A stretch of DNA of 60,478 nt from Planctomycetota bacterium. GTDB taxonomy: Bacteria; Planctomycetota; UBA11346. Shown here in pieces: positions 28,301 through 34,536 of the stretch; the stretch's first letter is position 1; every line of letters begins with the position of its first letter. Location of the stretch: positions 1 through 60,478 of the forward strand of contig JANQLF010000215.1 of NCBI GenBank assembly GCA_028280785.1, given 5' to 3'. The position numbers were made by a program, and so were the translations under genes. The notes beneath the pieces were generated by a model that was not told where the DNA came from, did no database searches, and saw only the letters and a list, made by a program, of their open reading frames with translations.

Positions 28301-28596
28301 GGATTAGCCCGAACCCAGAATTTATAATCACCAGCAGTCTTGGCATCAATTTCATAATGAGCCAAACCTGCTTTATTCTTATTATAGTGCGAGATGCAGC
28401 CATTCGCTGAAAGCTGATCACGATCGACGTTGCCATACCAAGAGTGATGAGTGACATCAGACTTCTTCGCGGTTTGACCTTCGACCCAGATGTGCACTGG
28501 TTCTGCAGCTGCAAGGCTGATGCAGGCCGTAATCAGCAGCATGCTGCATCGAGCAGCATAGTTGAGGTGTTTGAGTCCATTATTTAGAAATCGCAT
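25357..28596 (-). CDS. Large secreted clan GH-A glycoside hydrolase with duplicated N-terminal carbohydrate-binding-like modules
   Basis: ATG 28596 is chosen because GGAG lies six bases upstream; an in-frame GTG overlaps that ribosome binding site. The 1079-residue product has a signal peptide (about 1-31). Two ~155-residue beta-sandwich modules follow, about 65% identical by eye (HIWVEGQTAKKSDV and YVWVEGHKPVKKDV begin each; both end with GILDCF and a Trp-Pro linker). The barrel from about 365 has AFIEVNNESS (acid/base Glu near 561) and PYMITENCWN (nucleophile Glu near 765), the spacing and sequence style of clan GH-A. A GERAIVEKKFAEWCKERYG helix and C-terminal beta domains follow. It is probably a secreted polysaccharide endo-enzyme; the family cannot be fixed by reading alone. 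Confidence 0.8.
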   Translation of the reverse strand: MRFLNNGLKHLNYAARCSMLLITACISLAAAEPVHIWVEGQTAKKSDVTHHSWYGNVDRDQLSANGCISHYNKNKAGLAHYEIDAKTAGDYKFWVRANPTASKVQYKIGDGDWQELNMSQATGRINIAKDGKNDHRHIGWTDAGSVTLKAGKQQVSIRFQGGTSNSGILDCFLLTTDEIWMPRGTSRPGGRTKAAPAGDYVWVEGHKPVKKDVTIHNWYNGLDHEQMSAEGWISHYNKAKAGIVHYEAKIKKAGDYKFWVRANPSASKMQYQIGTGDWQELDMSKSIDRINVAKNGNLDHRFIAWIDAGSLTLNEGTTKVGFRFQGGTQNSGILDCFVLQKDAAWVPKGSAKPGATSGLADKGYFAWEPPVWRPDQKSIHSLRYLNEKESGINGFVQRKGDGFVLGDGKPVKFWMVQAGGLSGQTKARQERIAQRLAAYGVNLIRGGGTDFFKAYMNGNTAAFDKRLDGYHSMVAALKKQGIYIYLNHLFWNSHSIVKLPDSICPGFTGKNTKALALLFFDENFQDYYLKFIKKLMTTKNPYTGLSMAEDPTLAFIEVNNESSVLFHSFNPSRFLEGERAIVEKKFAEWCKERYGSLEAAQKAWGPQRYPHTIGMYKLTADDLPAGRMRLYGVAHMTGANWAVSQRNPKRASDQLQFMIESQFNFYARMKKEMRAMGIKALVSPSNWKTADQRLLGALEHYTYTANDLVANNAYFGTVHPKGGNKLFYRIEVGDKYKDRSALGIPEKVGALQHQNYAGFPYMITENCWNRPNKYRAEFPLLVSAYASLAGIDGWVFFAGASDSWDSSMKVWGIGDTSVFGQFPGAALMYRRGDIKTGDVIYHEPLAKKDLYSFKGQAMRPADGIEDPLYAKMLEKVKTGAGKPSMIDPLAFYVGRVTRSVEDKAEGAVVADLAQHIDRKNKVVTSMTKELSWNYGENLMTINTPRAQGATGFFKKKGKIELGDIIIESQNDYGSVLVISLDGQPLKTSKSILVQTATEDKTYGFTTKEGSDGYKTISRLGGYPLNVKPVSASVTIKRGDLKQATVLDGNGVATDTKAKTEAGATLKISLPAEQMYTWVQ
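27535..27999 (-). repeat. Second copy of duplicated 155-residue module
   Basis: This encodes the second CBM-like module of the GH-A enzyme, from YVWVEGHK to AKPG. It aligns without gaps of note to the first copy (28030-28494), sharing SHYNK-KAG, AGDYKFWVRANP-ASK and FQGGT-NSGILDCF. It reflects an internal gene duplication. Confidence 0.85.
28030..28494 (-). repeat. First copy of duplicated 155-residue module
   Basis: This encodes the first CBM-like module of the GH-A enzyme, from HIWVEGQT to SRPG, placed just after the signal peptide. It is paired with the copy at 27535-27999. Confidence 0.85.
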
Positions 28597-28889
28597 GCAA
28601 TTCTCCACTGGAAAGAAACTAGTGATCTTACTTTTGAAACGTTAAGCCACGGTAGCGTGACCTGGATTGTGCTGCCGAGTGGGCGAATGTCGATGCCGAG
28701 TCCTTGAACTACTAGGCATGTGGCTGAGCCGACATCAAGTGTTTGTTGGGATTGCTCAGAAACTAACGTCAAATATTATTGGTCAGATGTCATATGTTAA
28801 AGTATCGAGGCATGGGTGCGTACGATTGGGATAGAGATGCTGATGATATGCTGCTGTGAGCGAGTAGAATGCGTTAATTGGAGACACGT
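28597..28889. other. Intergenic region between divergent genes
   Basis: This 293-base gap separates the GH-A gene (minus) from the LURP-like gene (plus). Both ribosome binding sites lie at its ends. Inside, TGCCGAGT occurs twice with starts about 21 bases apart near 28673-28702, which is roughly two helical turns and could mark a regulator site. I saw no convincing promoter, RNA or additional gene. Confidence 0.4.
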
Positions 28890-29375
28890 ATGATATACAG
28901 AATCAAGGAAGCTTTTTGGTCATTTGGCAATGATTTTGCCATAACTGATAAGGGCGGCAGTCCAGTTTATAAAGTCGATGGCGCAGCCTTTAGTTGGGGA
29001 GATAAATTATCATTCCAAGACATGGGTGGTAATGAACTGGCAAAAATCAATCAAAAGCTGCTTTCATTAAAGCCACGGTACGAAATTTATATCAACGGTA
29101 ATTTATTTGCCGAAGTGGTTAAAGAGTGGAGTTGGTTTAAACAAAAGTTTACCCTCGATGTCCCTGGTCCGAACGACTATGCGATAACAGGTTCTTTTTG
29201 GGAACATGAATTTACCTTTGAGCGCAGCGGCCGTGAAGTAGCGAGTGTTAGCAAGTCTTATTGGGGCTGGACTGATAGTTATGGTGTACAGATAGTCGAT
29301 GGCGAAGACGAAATATCTATTTTATGTGCCTGCATTGTCATTGATCAGGTTTTACATGATGGTGATGATGACTAA
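28890..29375 (+). CDS. LURP-one-related / tubby-like (scramblase-fold) protein
   Basis: ATG 28890 has GGAG six bases upstream and is preferred to the in-frame TTG at 28878. The 161-residue cytoplasmic protein has the repeated strand pattern of LURP-one/YxjI proteins: SFGNDFAITDKGGSPVYKVD, LSFQDMGGNELAKINQKLLS, YEIYINGNLFAEV, DYAITGSFWEHEFTF and VASVSKSYWGWTDSYGV, with an acidic end. The fold is a 12-stranded barrel around a helix related to tubby and scramblases; the bacterial function is unknown. It opens a run of nine plus-strand small genes. Confidence 0.75.
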   Translation: MIYRIKEAFWSFGNDFAITDKGGSPVYKVDGAAFSWGDKLSFQDMGGNELAKINQKLLSLKPRYEIYINGNLFAEVVKEWSWFKQKFTLDVPGPNDYAITGSFWEHEFTFERSGREVASVSKSYWGWTDSYGVQIVDGEDEISILCACIVIDQVLHDGDDD

Positions 29376-29387
29376 GTTAAACGAATT

Positions 29388-29720
29388 ATGTACGATGTAA
29401 GCGACCATTTTCCAAGCATTGGACTCAAAGGTATTGTTTGGGCACAGTCGGTAATTGATGAAGTTACGCGTTCGATACCTGAATTAAAATGGGAAAAACA
29501 GGGGTCGATGTTGTGTACGGGTGAAGGTCGATCGCGAGTGGGATTTGCAGCGCGTAAATGTTGGGCATCGTTTCACTTTCGAGACCGAAATGCTTTGCAG
29601 GTGTATAAAGAACTTGGTGGCCAATGTCCTGTGACTGGCGTGACCATCAAAATTGAAATTGATGCTGATTATGATGCGCAGTTGATTGCTTCATTAATTG
29701 CACAGGTTGTGTCGAAATGA
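29388..29720 (+). CDS. Small cytoplasmic protein, DUF1801/DUF5655-like (tentative)
   Basis: This 110-residue protein has no signal peptide. Its layout (ELKWEKQGSMLCTGEGRSRVGF, SFHFRDRNALQVYKELGG, ending VTIKIEIDADYDAQLIASLI) recalls the small DUF1801/DUF5655 domain, in which a short beta sheet packs on helices, but the match is weak. No ribosome binding site is clear. Its stop overlaps the start of the following GNAT gene by four bases (ATGA), implying coupled translation. Confidence 0.55.
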   Translation: MYDVSDHFPSIGLKGIVWAQSVIDEVTRSIPELKWEKQGSMLCTGEGRSRVGFAARKCWASFHFRDRNALQVYKELGGQCPVTGVTIKIEIDADYDAQLIASLIAQVVSK

Positions 29721-30151
29721 TTATTCGTGCATACGGTAATGATGATTTTGAAAATACAGTAAAAATTATTGAAAGTAATCAGGTCAAATACTTTATGCCA
29801 TCTGATATAACTGAATTCTCTTTGTTCTTAGAGGAGGGGCCTGATCATTTTTACGTTGGTACATTAAATGCTGAGATTGTGGCCTGTGGTGGATTTTGGT
29901 TTCCAGGCCAAACGCAAGCAAGTTTGACATGGGGTATGGTTCTGAGCTCCAGTCATGGGCGTGGTTTTGGCTCGCAAATGCTCAAACATCGTATTGAGTT
30001 GATAAAAAAATACGGAGCTAAGGAAATCGTATGTTCAACGAGCCAACTTACTGAGCGATTCTTTGCTAAACATGGATTCATAAAGCAGTCACAGGAACCG
30101 GATGGATATGGACCAAACATTGATGAGATTATACTTACTTTATCATTATGA
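29717..30151 (+). CDS. GNAT-family N-acetyltransferase
   Basis: A 144-residue cytoplasmic protein. The acetyl-CoA loop is SSSHGRGFGSQMLKHRIELI, a good Q/RxxGxG/A variant. The C-terminal part has ERFFAKHGFIKQSQEPDGYG, the usual product-side motif. It overlaps the upstream small gene by four bases. The acceptor is unknown. Two more GNAT genes lie within 8 kb, suggesting a locally enriched class of small modifying enzymes. Confidence 0.82.
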   Translation: MIIRAYGNDDFENTVKIIESNQVKYFMPSDITEFSLFLEEGPDHFYVGTLNAEIVACGGFWFPGQTQASLTWGMVLSSSHGRGFGSQMLKHRIELIKKYGAKEIVCSTSQLTERFFAKHGFIKQSQEPDGYGPNIDEIILTLSL

Positions 30152-30192
30152 AGTCTGAGTGCAGGTGTTATATTTAATCTAACAAGATATTG

Positions 30193-30750
30193 ATGATGCA
30201 AGCACATGTAAGAATTATTAAACGAAAAGAATTGTGCCTCGCTGATGCTAGAGCTGTCAGTCATTTAACCATGCTCACTTGGCCCGGTGCTACAGATTCA
30301 CTCGATCAGCGTGCGGAATCTTTGTTACAGCGTTCTGCACGAGCGCCAGAAGATGAACTCGTATTTTTGGTAGAGCACGATGGCTCTGCCTATGCCACAG
30401 CGATGATTATTACGCGACAAATTCAGATTGAAAATAATTCCATGCAGGTTCTGGGCTTGGCTGGTGTGTGCTCACATCCAGATGTTCGCGGTAAGGGCTT
30501 CGGGCGTTTGGTTATAGAGGCTGCTTTTAAAACAGTCAAAGAATCAGGGGGTATCCTGTTGTTTCAGTGTAATGAAACCGTTCGTCCTTTGTATGAGAAG
30601 CTGGGCGCAGTAGTGGTGCACAATCGTTTTATGAATTCACATGCTGATGCACCAAATGAAAATCCTCTCTGGGATCCTTTTGCTATGATTTATCCTGCAG
30701 ATATTACGTGGCCTGCGGGCGTTGTTGATCTTTGTGGTAGGGCTTGGTGA
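30193..30750 (+). CDS. GNAT-family N-acetyltransferase, possibly AAC(2')-like
   Basis: The 185-residue product carries a clear acetyl-CoA loop: GLAGVCSHPDVRGKGFGRLV, with RGKGFG as the pyrophosphate-binding turn, followed by LFQCNETVRPLYEKLGAVVV. The shape, with a C-terminal extension (DPFAMIYPADITWPAG), is reminiscent of aminoglycoside 2'-N-acetyltransferases, but the same shape occurs in enzymes of unrelated specificity, so resistance is not claimed. ATG 30193 follows an in-frame TTG. The next gene starts immediately after its stop codon. Confidence 0.78.
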   Translation: MMQAHVRIIKRKELCLADARAVSHLTMLTWPGATDSLDQRAESLLQRSARAPEDELVFLVEHDGSAYATAMIITRQIQIENNSMQVLGLAGVCSHPDVRGKGFGRLVIEAAFKTVKESGGILLFQCNETVRPLYEKLGAVVVHNRFMNSHADAPNENPLWDPFAMIYPADITWPAGVVDLCGRAW

Positions 30751-31071
30751 ATGGAAAACACGAAAGAATTGCTAGTGCGTGATCACGGATTGTATGGCTA
30801 TTGCTATATAGTGTGTGTCATTTCAATTCTAGGATATTTGCCTTTATTAGATGCTGGATATTTTACTGTTGGTTCAGCCTTAATTGTCGCTGGCATCGTG
30901 AGCGCAGTTCTGATGTGGATCCTACATGCCACATGGAGAGTGTGTACGCAGTGCGGTTCACGGGTAAGTAAGACATCTAGAAATCTTACAACAGAGGATA
31001 AAGGTGTGATCAAGGCAAAAGGTTATAGGTGTAGGCATTGCGATTATTTCGCTTATAAGCAAGGTTCATAA
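30751..31071 (+). CDS. Small two-span membrane protein with C-terminal zinc-ribbon-like motif
   Basis: A 106-residue protein with two hydrophobic spans (about 15-35 and 38-60) and a cytoplasmic-looking tail. The tail contains two Cys pairs, VCTQCGS and YRCRHCDYF, which is the spacing of a zinc ribbon. The start directly abuts the stop of the acetyltransferase gene (TGA-ATG), so translation is probably coupled. I do not recognise a family. The tail may bind zinc and a partner at the membrane. Confidence 0.6.
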   Translation: MENTKELLVRDHGLYGYCYIVCVISILGYLPLLDAGYFTVGSALIVAGIVSAVLMWILHATWRVCTQCGSRVSKTSRNLTTEDKGVIKAKGYRCRHCDYFAYKQGS

Positions 31072-31088
31072 CATCGGAGCATATAGAG

Positions 31089-31397
31089 ATGAGCAAATTT
31101 CGTCTGCTTTTACTTTTGGGGATCTTGTTATCGGCTGCGTGTTCACAGCCGCGGGAGACAACGATTACGCTTAATGCTAAGTATATTGCTGAACTTGCGG
31201 GTGAAGCAGATAAAATCAGTGCCTTGCATAAAACAGATGCGCCTGCAGCAAAACAGCAAGCCATTGTCCTAAATCAAAAAATGTGTGCTTACGTTGCTGG
31301 CTTAGAAGACGCTGGCACGGCGCCAGAATCAATTCAGGAATTGATCGGTAAATACGGTGAGCGCCTTGGTGCTGCTTTCGCATTAATGGCAGAATAA
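31089..31397 (+). CDS. Small lipoprotein of unknown function
   Basis: The 102-residue protein has a classic lipoprotein signal (LLLLLGILLSAAC, Cys near 19). The mature ~83 residues are mostly helical (YIAELAGEADKISALHKTDA, KQQAIVLNQKMCAYVAGLED, SIQELIGKYGERLGAAFALM). GGAG lies nine bases before the ATG. No family recognised. It is followed by another lipoprotein gene after 10 bases, and the two may form a pair at the envelope. Confidence 0.65.
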   Translation: MSKFRLLLLLGILLSAACSQPRETTITLNAKYIAELAGEADKISALHKTDAPAAKQQAIVLNQKMCAYVAGLEDAGTAPESIQELIGKYGERLGAAFALMAE

Positions 31398-31407
31398 AGG
31401 GTCTATA

Positions 31408-32175
31408 ATGAGATTGGCACTTTTGTTAGGTTTAATGGTAATAGTAATGAGTTCATGCGGATCAGTGAATACGCGACTGTCTGATGTAACAGATTTTTAT
31501 TTGAAAGAACAGACAAGGCGCACGTTTAATTATACGCGAACATTACCAGGAGGTGATAATACAACTGGAACTATTATTTACAATATTTCAGGAAAATTCT
31601 CAGATAATAAACAGGAGGCATCTTATACCCTGTCAGGTGTTAAGGACATGGTGGTTAATTATAATTATAGTGACCCAATGAACATAATGGATTTGCCGCA
31701 ATCCATCCTCTTACAATTTTACTCACAGTCGCAAATAGATACTGTGATTACACGAAGAAAATTATCTAAGGAAGAGCGTGAGCATTTTGCGAACACCCTA
31801 ACTGGTGACTTTTATGTTACGGAATACAACGAGGAAAAGGCTCCATCCGTATTTACCAAGGCAGTTCAGGCACGGCATCAACTGGCAAAAAGTGCTAAGG
31901 TAAATTCAGCATTATTTGGTAATGCACATCTCTATCTCGATGAAGCTGGTGCTGTGTGGCTCAAAGAATTGCTGATGGCGACCAACTTAATGGCCTTTGG
32001 TACTTATTCGACGACTGCAATTTTAAGAGTAAACAACGATATCTATGAAGTTAGGCAGAAATTTCCGCTTGGAAAGTTAACGTTTCAATTAGAGCGAGCA
32101 AAGGGACTCGTTTACCTTGAGATTCGGACATCCGACGGAATCGTGGTGACGCTTGAAGAAGTGAAAAGTGAATGA
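31408..32175 (+). CDS. Lipoprotein of unknown function
   Basis: The 255-residue product has a signal ending VMSSC, giving a lipid-anchored protein. The mature part is mixed alpha/beta with a strand-rich middle (TRTLPGGDNTTGTIIYNISG, KEEREHFANTLTGDFYVTE) and a strand-rich end (TSDGIVVTLEEVKSE). I recognise no domain. Its stop overlaps the start of the downstream methyltransferase gene by four bases (ATGA). Confidence 0.6.
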   Translation: MRLALLLGLMVIVMSSCGSVNTRLSDVTDFYLKEQTRRTFNYTRTLPGGDNTTGTIIYNISGKFSDNKQEASYTLSGVKDMVVNYNYSDPMNIMDLPQSILLQFYSQSQIDTVITRRKLSKEEREHFANTLTGDFYVTEYNEEKAPSVFTKAVQARHQLAKSAKVNSALFGNAHLYLDEAGAVWLKELLMATNLMAFGTYSTTAILRVNNDIYEVRQKFPLGKLTFQLERAKGLVYLEIRTSDGIVVTLEEVKSE

Positions 32176-32747
32176 ATTCGCCGTATGACGAAATTGGAGC
32201 TGAATATCGTTCTATTCGCTCTCCAGACATTGGTGTAGCTGAATTATTAACCTGCGTACAGTCATTTAATCGAAAGATATCCATTTTGGATTTGGGTTGT
32301 GGCAATGGCTATCCAATTGCAACTACATTAATTGACTATGCGTCGCGGTATGTCGGTGTCGATTCATCTTCAGTTTTAATCGAAGAGTTCATCCAGAATG
32401 TTTCAACGGCAAAAGCCCAAGTTGCTTGCATGTCAGATATAGAATTAAATGGTGAACAGTTCGATTTGATATTTGCCTTCGGAAGTTTATTTCATCTATC
32501 TCCTGAGAAACAAAAAATCACATTAGAAAAAGCAGCGGTAGCAGTAGCAGAGAATGGTAAGCTTGTCTTTACCTCGGGTGACGAGGCCGGTACAGTTGAG
32601 GGCAATGTCGGTGGTCATGCCATTCCACATTGGTCTTTGAGTAAAGATGCATACATCAACTTACTACAAGAATGTGGTTTACAGTTTCAGGATCTCAGCA
32701 AGGGCTCTGGAGATAATTTGTTTTATACGTTTTCTAGGTTAAGATGA
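32172..32747 (+). CDS. SAM-dependent class I methyltransferase
   Basis: A 191-residue cytoplasmic protein with the SAM-binding motif ISILDLGCGNGYPIATTLID, the second-strand acidic residue in YVGVDSSSVLIEEF, and motif IV region FDLIFAFGSLFHLSPEKQK, ending ENGKLVFTSGDEAG. It belongs to the small, broad methyltransferase type (Methyltransf_11/25). The substrate is unknown. It is translationally coupled to the lipoprotein gene before it. Confidence 0.82.
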   Translation: MNSPYDEIGAEYRSIRSPDIGVAELLTCVQSFNRKISILDLGCGNGYPIATTLIDYASRYVGVDSSSVLIEEFIQNVSTAKAQVACMSDIELNGEQFDLIFAFGSLFHLSPEKQKITLEKAAVAVAENGKLVFTSGDEAGTVEGNVGGHAIPHWSLSKDAYINLLQECGLQFQDLSKGSGDNLFYTFSRLR

Positions 32748-32771
32748 AATAGTGCATGATTGGGGGCTGCG

Positions 32772-33137
32772 ATGAAGGCTGAGGGAGTGGGATCGTTATT
32801 GTTGATAAAATATAGTCAGTTCATGCAACGAGAGGCGGAGTATGACTATGATATCAATAAAAAGCACACCGCTGCATTACTATCTGCCTATGAAAAGGGT
32901 GATTTGTATTCGGGGAAACCGTTTAAAGCCTTCTGCACGTATATTCCTTCTCTTTATATCAGTCTTCCAACAGATCTCGGCATCTTACGCATGGAGTTTT
33001 GTTTAGATTGTGGTCAATCGAAAGTGTATTTGGCAAATGAATTACAGGCCAATACTGATTTCTATCCTGGGAAAGATTTTCTCTATCAATTGGTGAAACA
33101 ATATCATAAAGACTTTAATGAACGGCATTATCGGTAG
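32772..33137 (+). CDS. Small cytoplasmic protein of unknown function
   Basis: ATG 32772 is preferred to an upstream TTG because GGGGG lies six bases before it. The 121-residue product has no signal peptide, is rich in Tyr and Lys, and contains a Cys pair (MEFCLDCGQSKVYLANE). Nothing identifies a family. It ends three bases before the convergent AraC-family gene. Confidence 0.5.
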   Translation: MKAEGVGSLLLIKYSQFMQREAEYDYDINKKHTAALLSAYEKGDLYSGKPFKAFCTYIPSLYISLPTDLGILRMEFCLDCGQSKVYLANELQANTDFYPGKDFLYQLVKQYHKDFNERHYR

Positions 33138-33140
33138 TGT

Positions 33141-33938
33141 TTAGAGTTCTGTTTTGCGAAATTCCTTTGGTCGCATACCACTGACGCGATGAAAAAATCG
33201 CGAGAAGCTAAAGACATCGGGAAAGTCTAGAAGATTGGCAATTTCGGAAACGGAATCCTCTTCATAGCGCAGTAATTGCTTTGCGTATTCGCAGCGTGTT
33301 GCATCGATTTTATGTTTGATGGTTTGATCGGCATCTTTGGCATAGGCGGCGCTGAGATGATTAACGCTGTAATGTAATTCGCTAGCTATCTCTTGTACAG
33401 ATATGGCGCGACCTTGTTGACGGTGGATGATTTCATCAACAGCACTAACCAATGTGCTCTCCTGTGATTTTATCGGCACATCGTCCGGGAATAATGTTAA
33501 GAGATAGGCTAACATCGCGGTGCTAAACCCAGGTAGATGCATTTCGCTTTCAGCAGCAGCTTCATAAAGGTCGGCAATGTACGCAGTAAAGCTTGTAGGT
33601 TCGATATCCGCTATAATTAATGTATTATTTGTTTGCTCGGACCACATGAATTTAACGCTAATGAGGTGGCAGGATGTATTGTTATAATAAAAAATATGTT
33701 CCTGCTTTGGTGGGATGAGGGTGTAGGTACCTGCTGTGAGTTTTTGTTTATGAGGCCCGGCTTCGAGTTGACAGCTGCCTTTTAAAATTAATTCGAGTTG
33801 CCAGAAATCATGAGCATGTAATCCGGTGCGACCGTTTTGCAGCTCACGTTTACTGGCCTGAAGAAGTGAAAAGCCGTGGGTGCTGTGCTGTAGGGCCTGA
33901 TTCGTATGAAATGACAAAAACTTAGGTTCTTTAGCCAT
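33141..33938 (-). CDS. AraC-family transcriptional regulator with cupin-type sensor domain
   Basis: The 265-residue protein has an N-terminal cupin sensor (HAHDFWQLELILKGSCQLEA, GTYTLIPPKQEHIFYY) and a C-terminal double helix-turn-helix (ISVQEIASELHYSVNHLSAA, SVSEIANLLDFPDVFSFSRF, ending FFHRVSGMRPKEFRK), as in AraC activators of carbohydrate genes. Sugar or uronate sensing is likely from the fold. It is divergent from the acyltransferase-heparinase operon, 49 bases away, and probably activates it. A 7-base inverted repeat overlaps that gap. Confidence 0.85.
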   Translation of the reverse strand: MAKEPKFLSFHTNQALQHSTHGFSLLQASKRELQNGRTGLHAHDFWQLELILKGSCQLEAGPHKQKLTAGTYTLIPPKQEHIFYYNNTSCHLISVKFMWSEQTNNTLIIADIEPTSFTAYIADLYEAAAESEMHLPGFSTAMLAYLLTLFPDDVPIKSQESTLVSAVDEIIHRQQGRAISVQEIASELHYSVNHLSAAYAKDADQTIKHKIDATRCEYAKQLLRYEEDSVSEIANLLDFPDVFSFSRFFHRVSGMRPKEFRKTEL

Positions 33939-33963
33939 GTATATAATATAAAATGCTATATAC
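33939..33963. promoter_or_regulatory. Inverted repeat in AraC/acyltransferase divergent gap
   Basis: GTATATA (33939-33945) and TATATAC (33957-33963) are perfect arms separated by 11 bases, immediately next to the AraC start codon. The 49-base gap is highly AT-rich and probably holds the promoters of both genes. It may be an operator; the AT content makes chance pairing plausible. Confidence 0.35.
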
Positions 33964-33987
33964 TGTGGTCAATCAATGGAGTCCGCT

Positions 33988-34536
33988 ATGGATCAATTAG
34001 CAAGCTGGTCGAGTACCCAAGGCTTGTCAGAGCAGCAATTTGCCGAGTTTTGTCACTTAGCGAATGCCAGTGATAATTATCACGACAACATTAAGCGGGC
34101 TCAATTATTGGGATTCACAGCGCCTGAAGTCAAAGTTGCACCCGGAGCGATTATTCGCATTGGTGATCTTCAAATCGGAGAGAATTCCTTTGTTGGTTTA
34201 TATAGCTATGTTAATGGCAAAGTGCATATCGGTAAAAATGTCTTAATCGGGCCCCATTGTTCTTTGCCTGCGGGTAATCATGTTTTTTCACCTGAGACTC
34301 AATCATTTAGCGATCGTGATAATCATATTAAAGACACCAGTATACATATCGGTGATGGTACATGGTTGGCGAGTGGCGTAACCGTGACAGGTGGTGTTAA
34401 AGTTGGTAAGGCGAATTTAATTTTTGCTGGTTCAGTAGTAACGAGAGACACACCTGATTATGCGTTGATGGCTGGGATGCCAGCGAAACAAATCGGTCAC
34501 ATCGATCCTGAAACTGGGGAGTACATCTATGTCTAA
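33988..34536 (+). CDS. Left-handed beta-helix acyltransferase (hexapeptide-repeat, LbH superfamily)
   Basis: ATG 33988 is favoured over 33976 because GGAG (33978-33981) sits six bases upstream. The 182-residue protein has hexapeptide turns: IRIGDLQIGENSFVGLYSYV, GKVHIGKNVLIGPHCSLPAG and IHIGDGTWLASGVTVTGGVK, with the candidate catalytic His in CSLPAGNHVF. The end (SVVTRDTPDYALMAGMPAKQ) matches maltose/galactoside O-acetyltransferases. It is cytoplasmic and probably acetylates a sugar. It overlaps the heparinase-like gene by eight bases and sits in its operon. Confidence 0.82.
   Translation: MDQLASWSSTQGLSEQQFAEFCHLANASDNYHDNIKRAQLLGFTAPEVKVAPGAIIRIGDLQIGENSFVGLYSYVNGKVHIGKNVLIGPHCSLPAGNHVFSPETQSFSDRDNHIKDTSIHIGDGTWLASGVTVTGGVKVGKANLIFAGSVVTRDTPDYALMAGMPAKQIGHIDPETGEYIYV

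Noticed and set aside
30193..30750. Aminoglycoside resistance gene
   Set aside because: The resemblance to AAC(2') is only in overall shape; general GNATs share it.
28890..33137. Integron-like gene cassette array
   Set aside because: The genes overlap or nearly abut, and no attC-like repeated imperfect palindromes or integrase gene are present.
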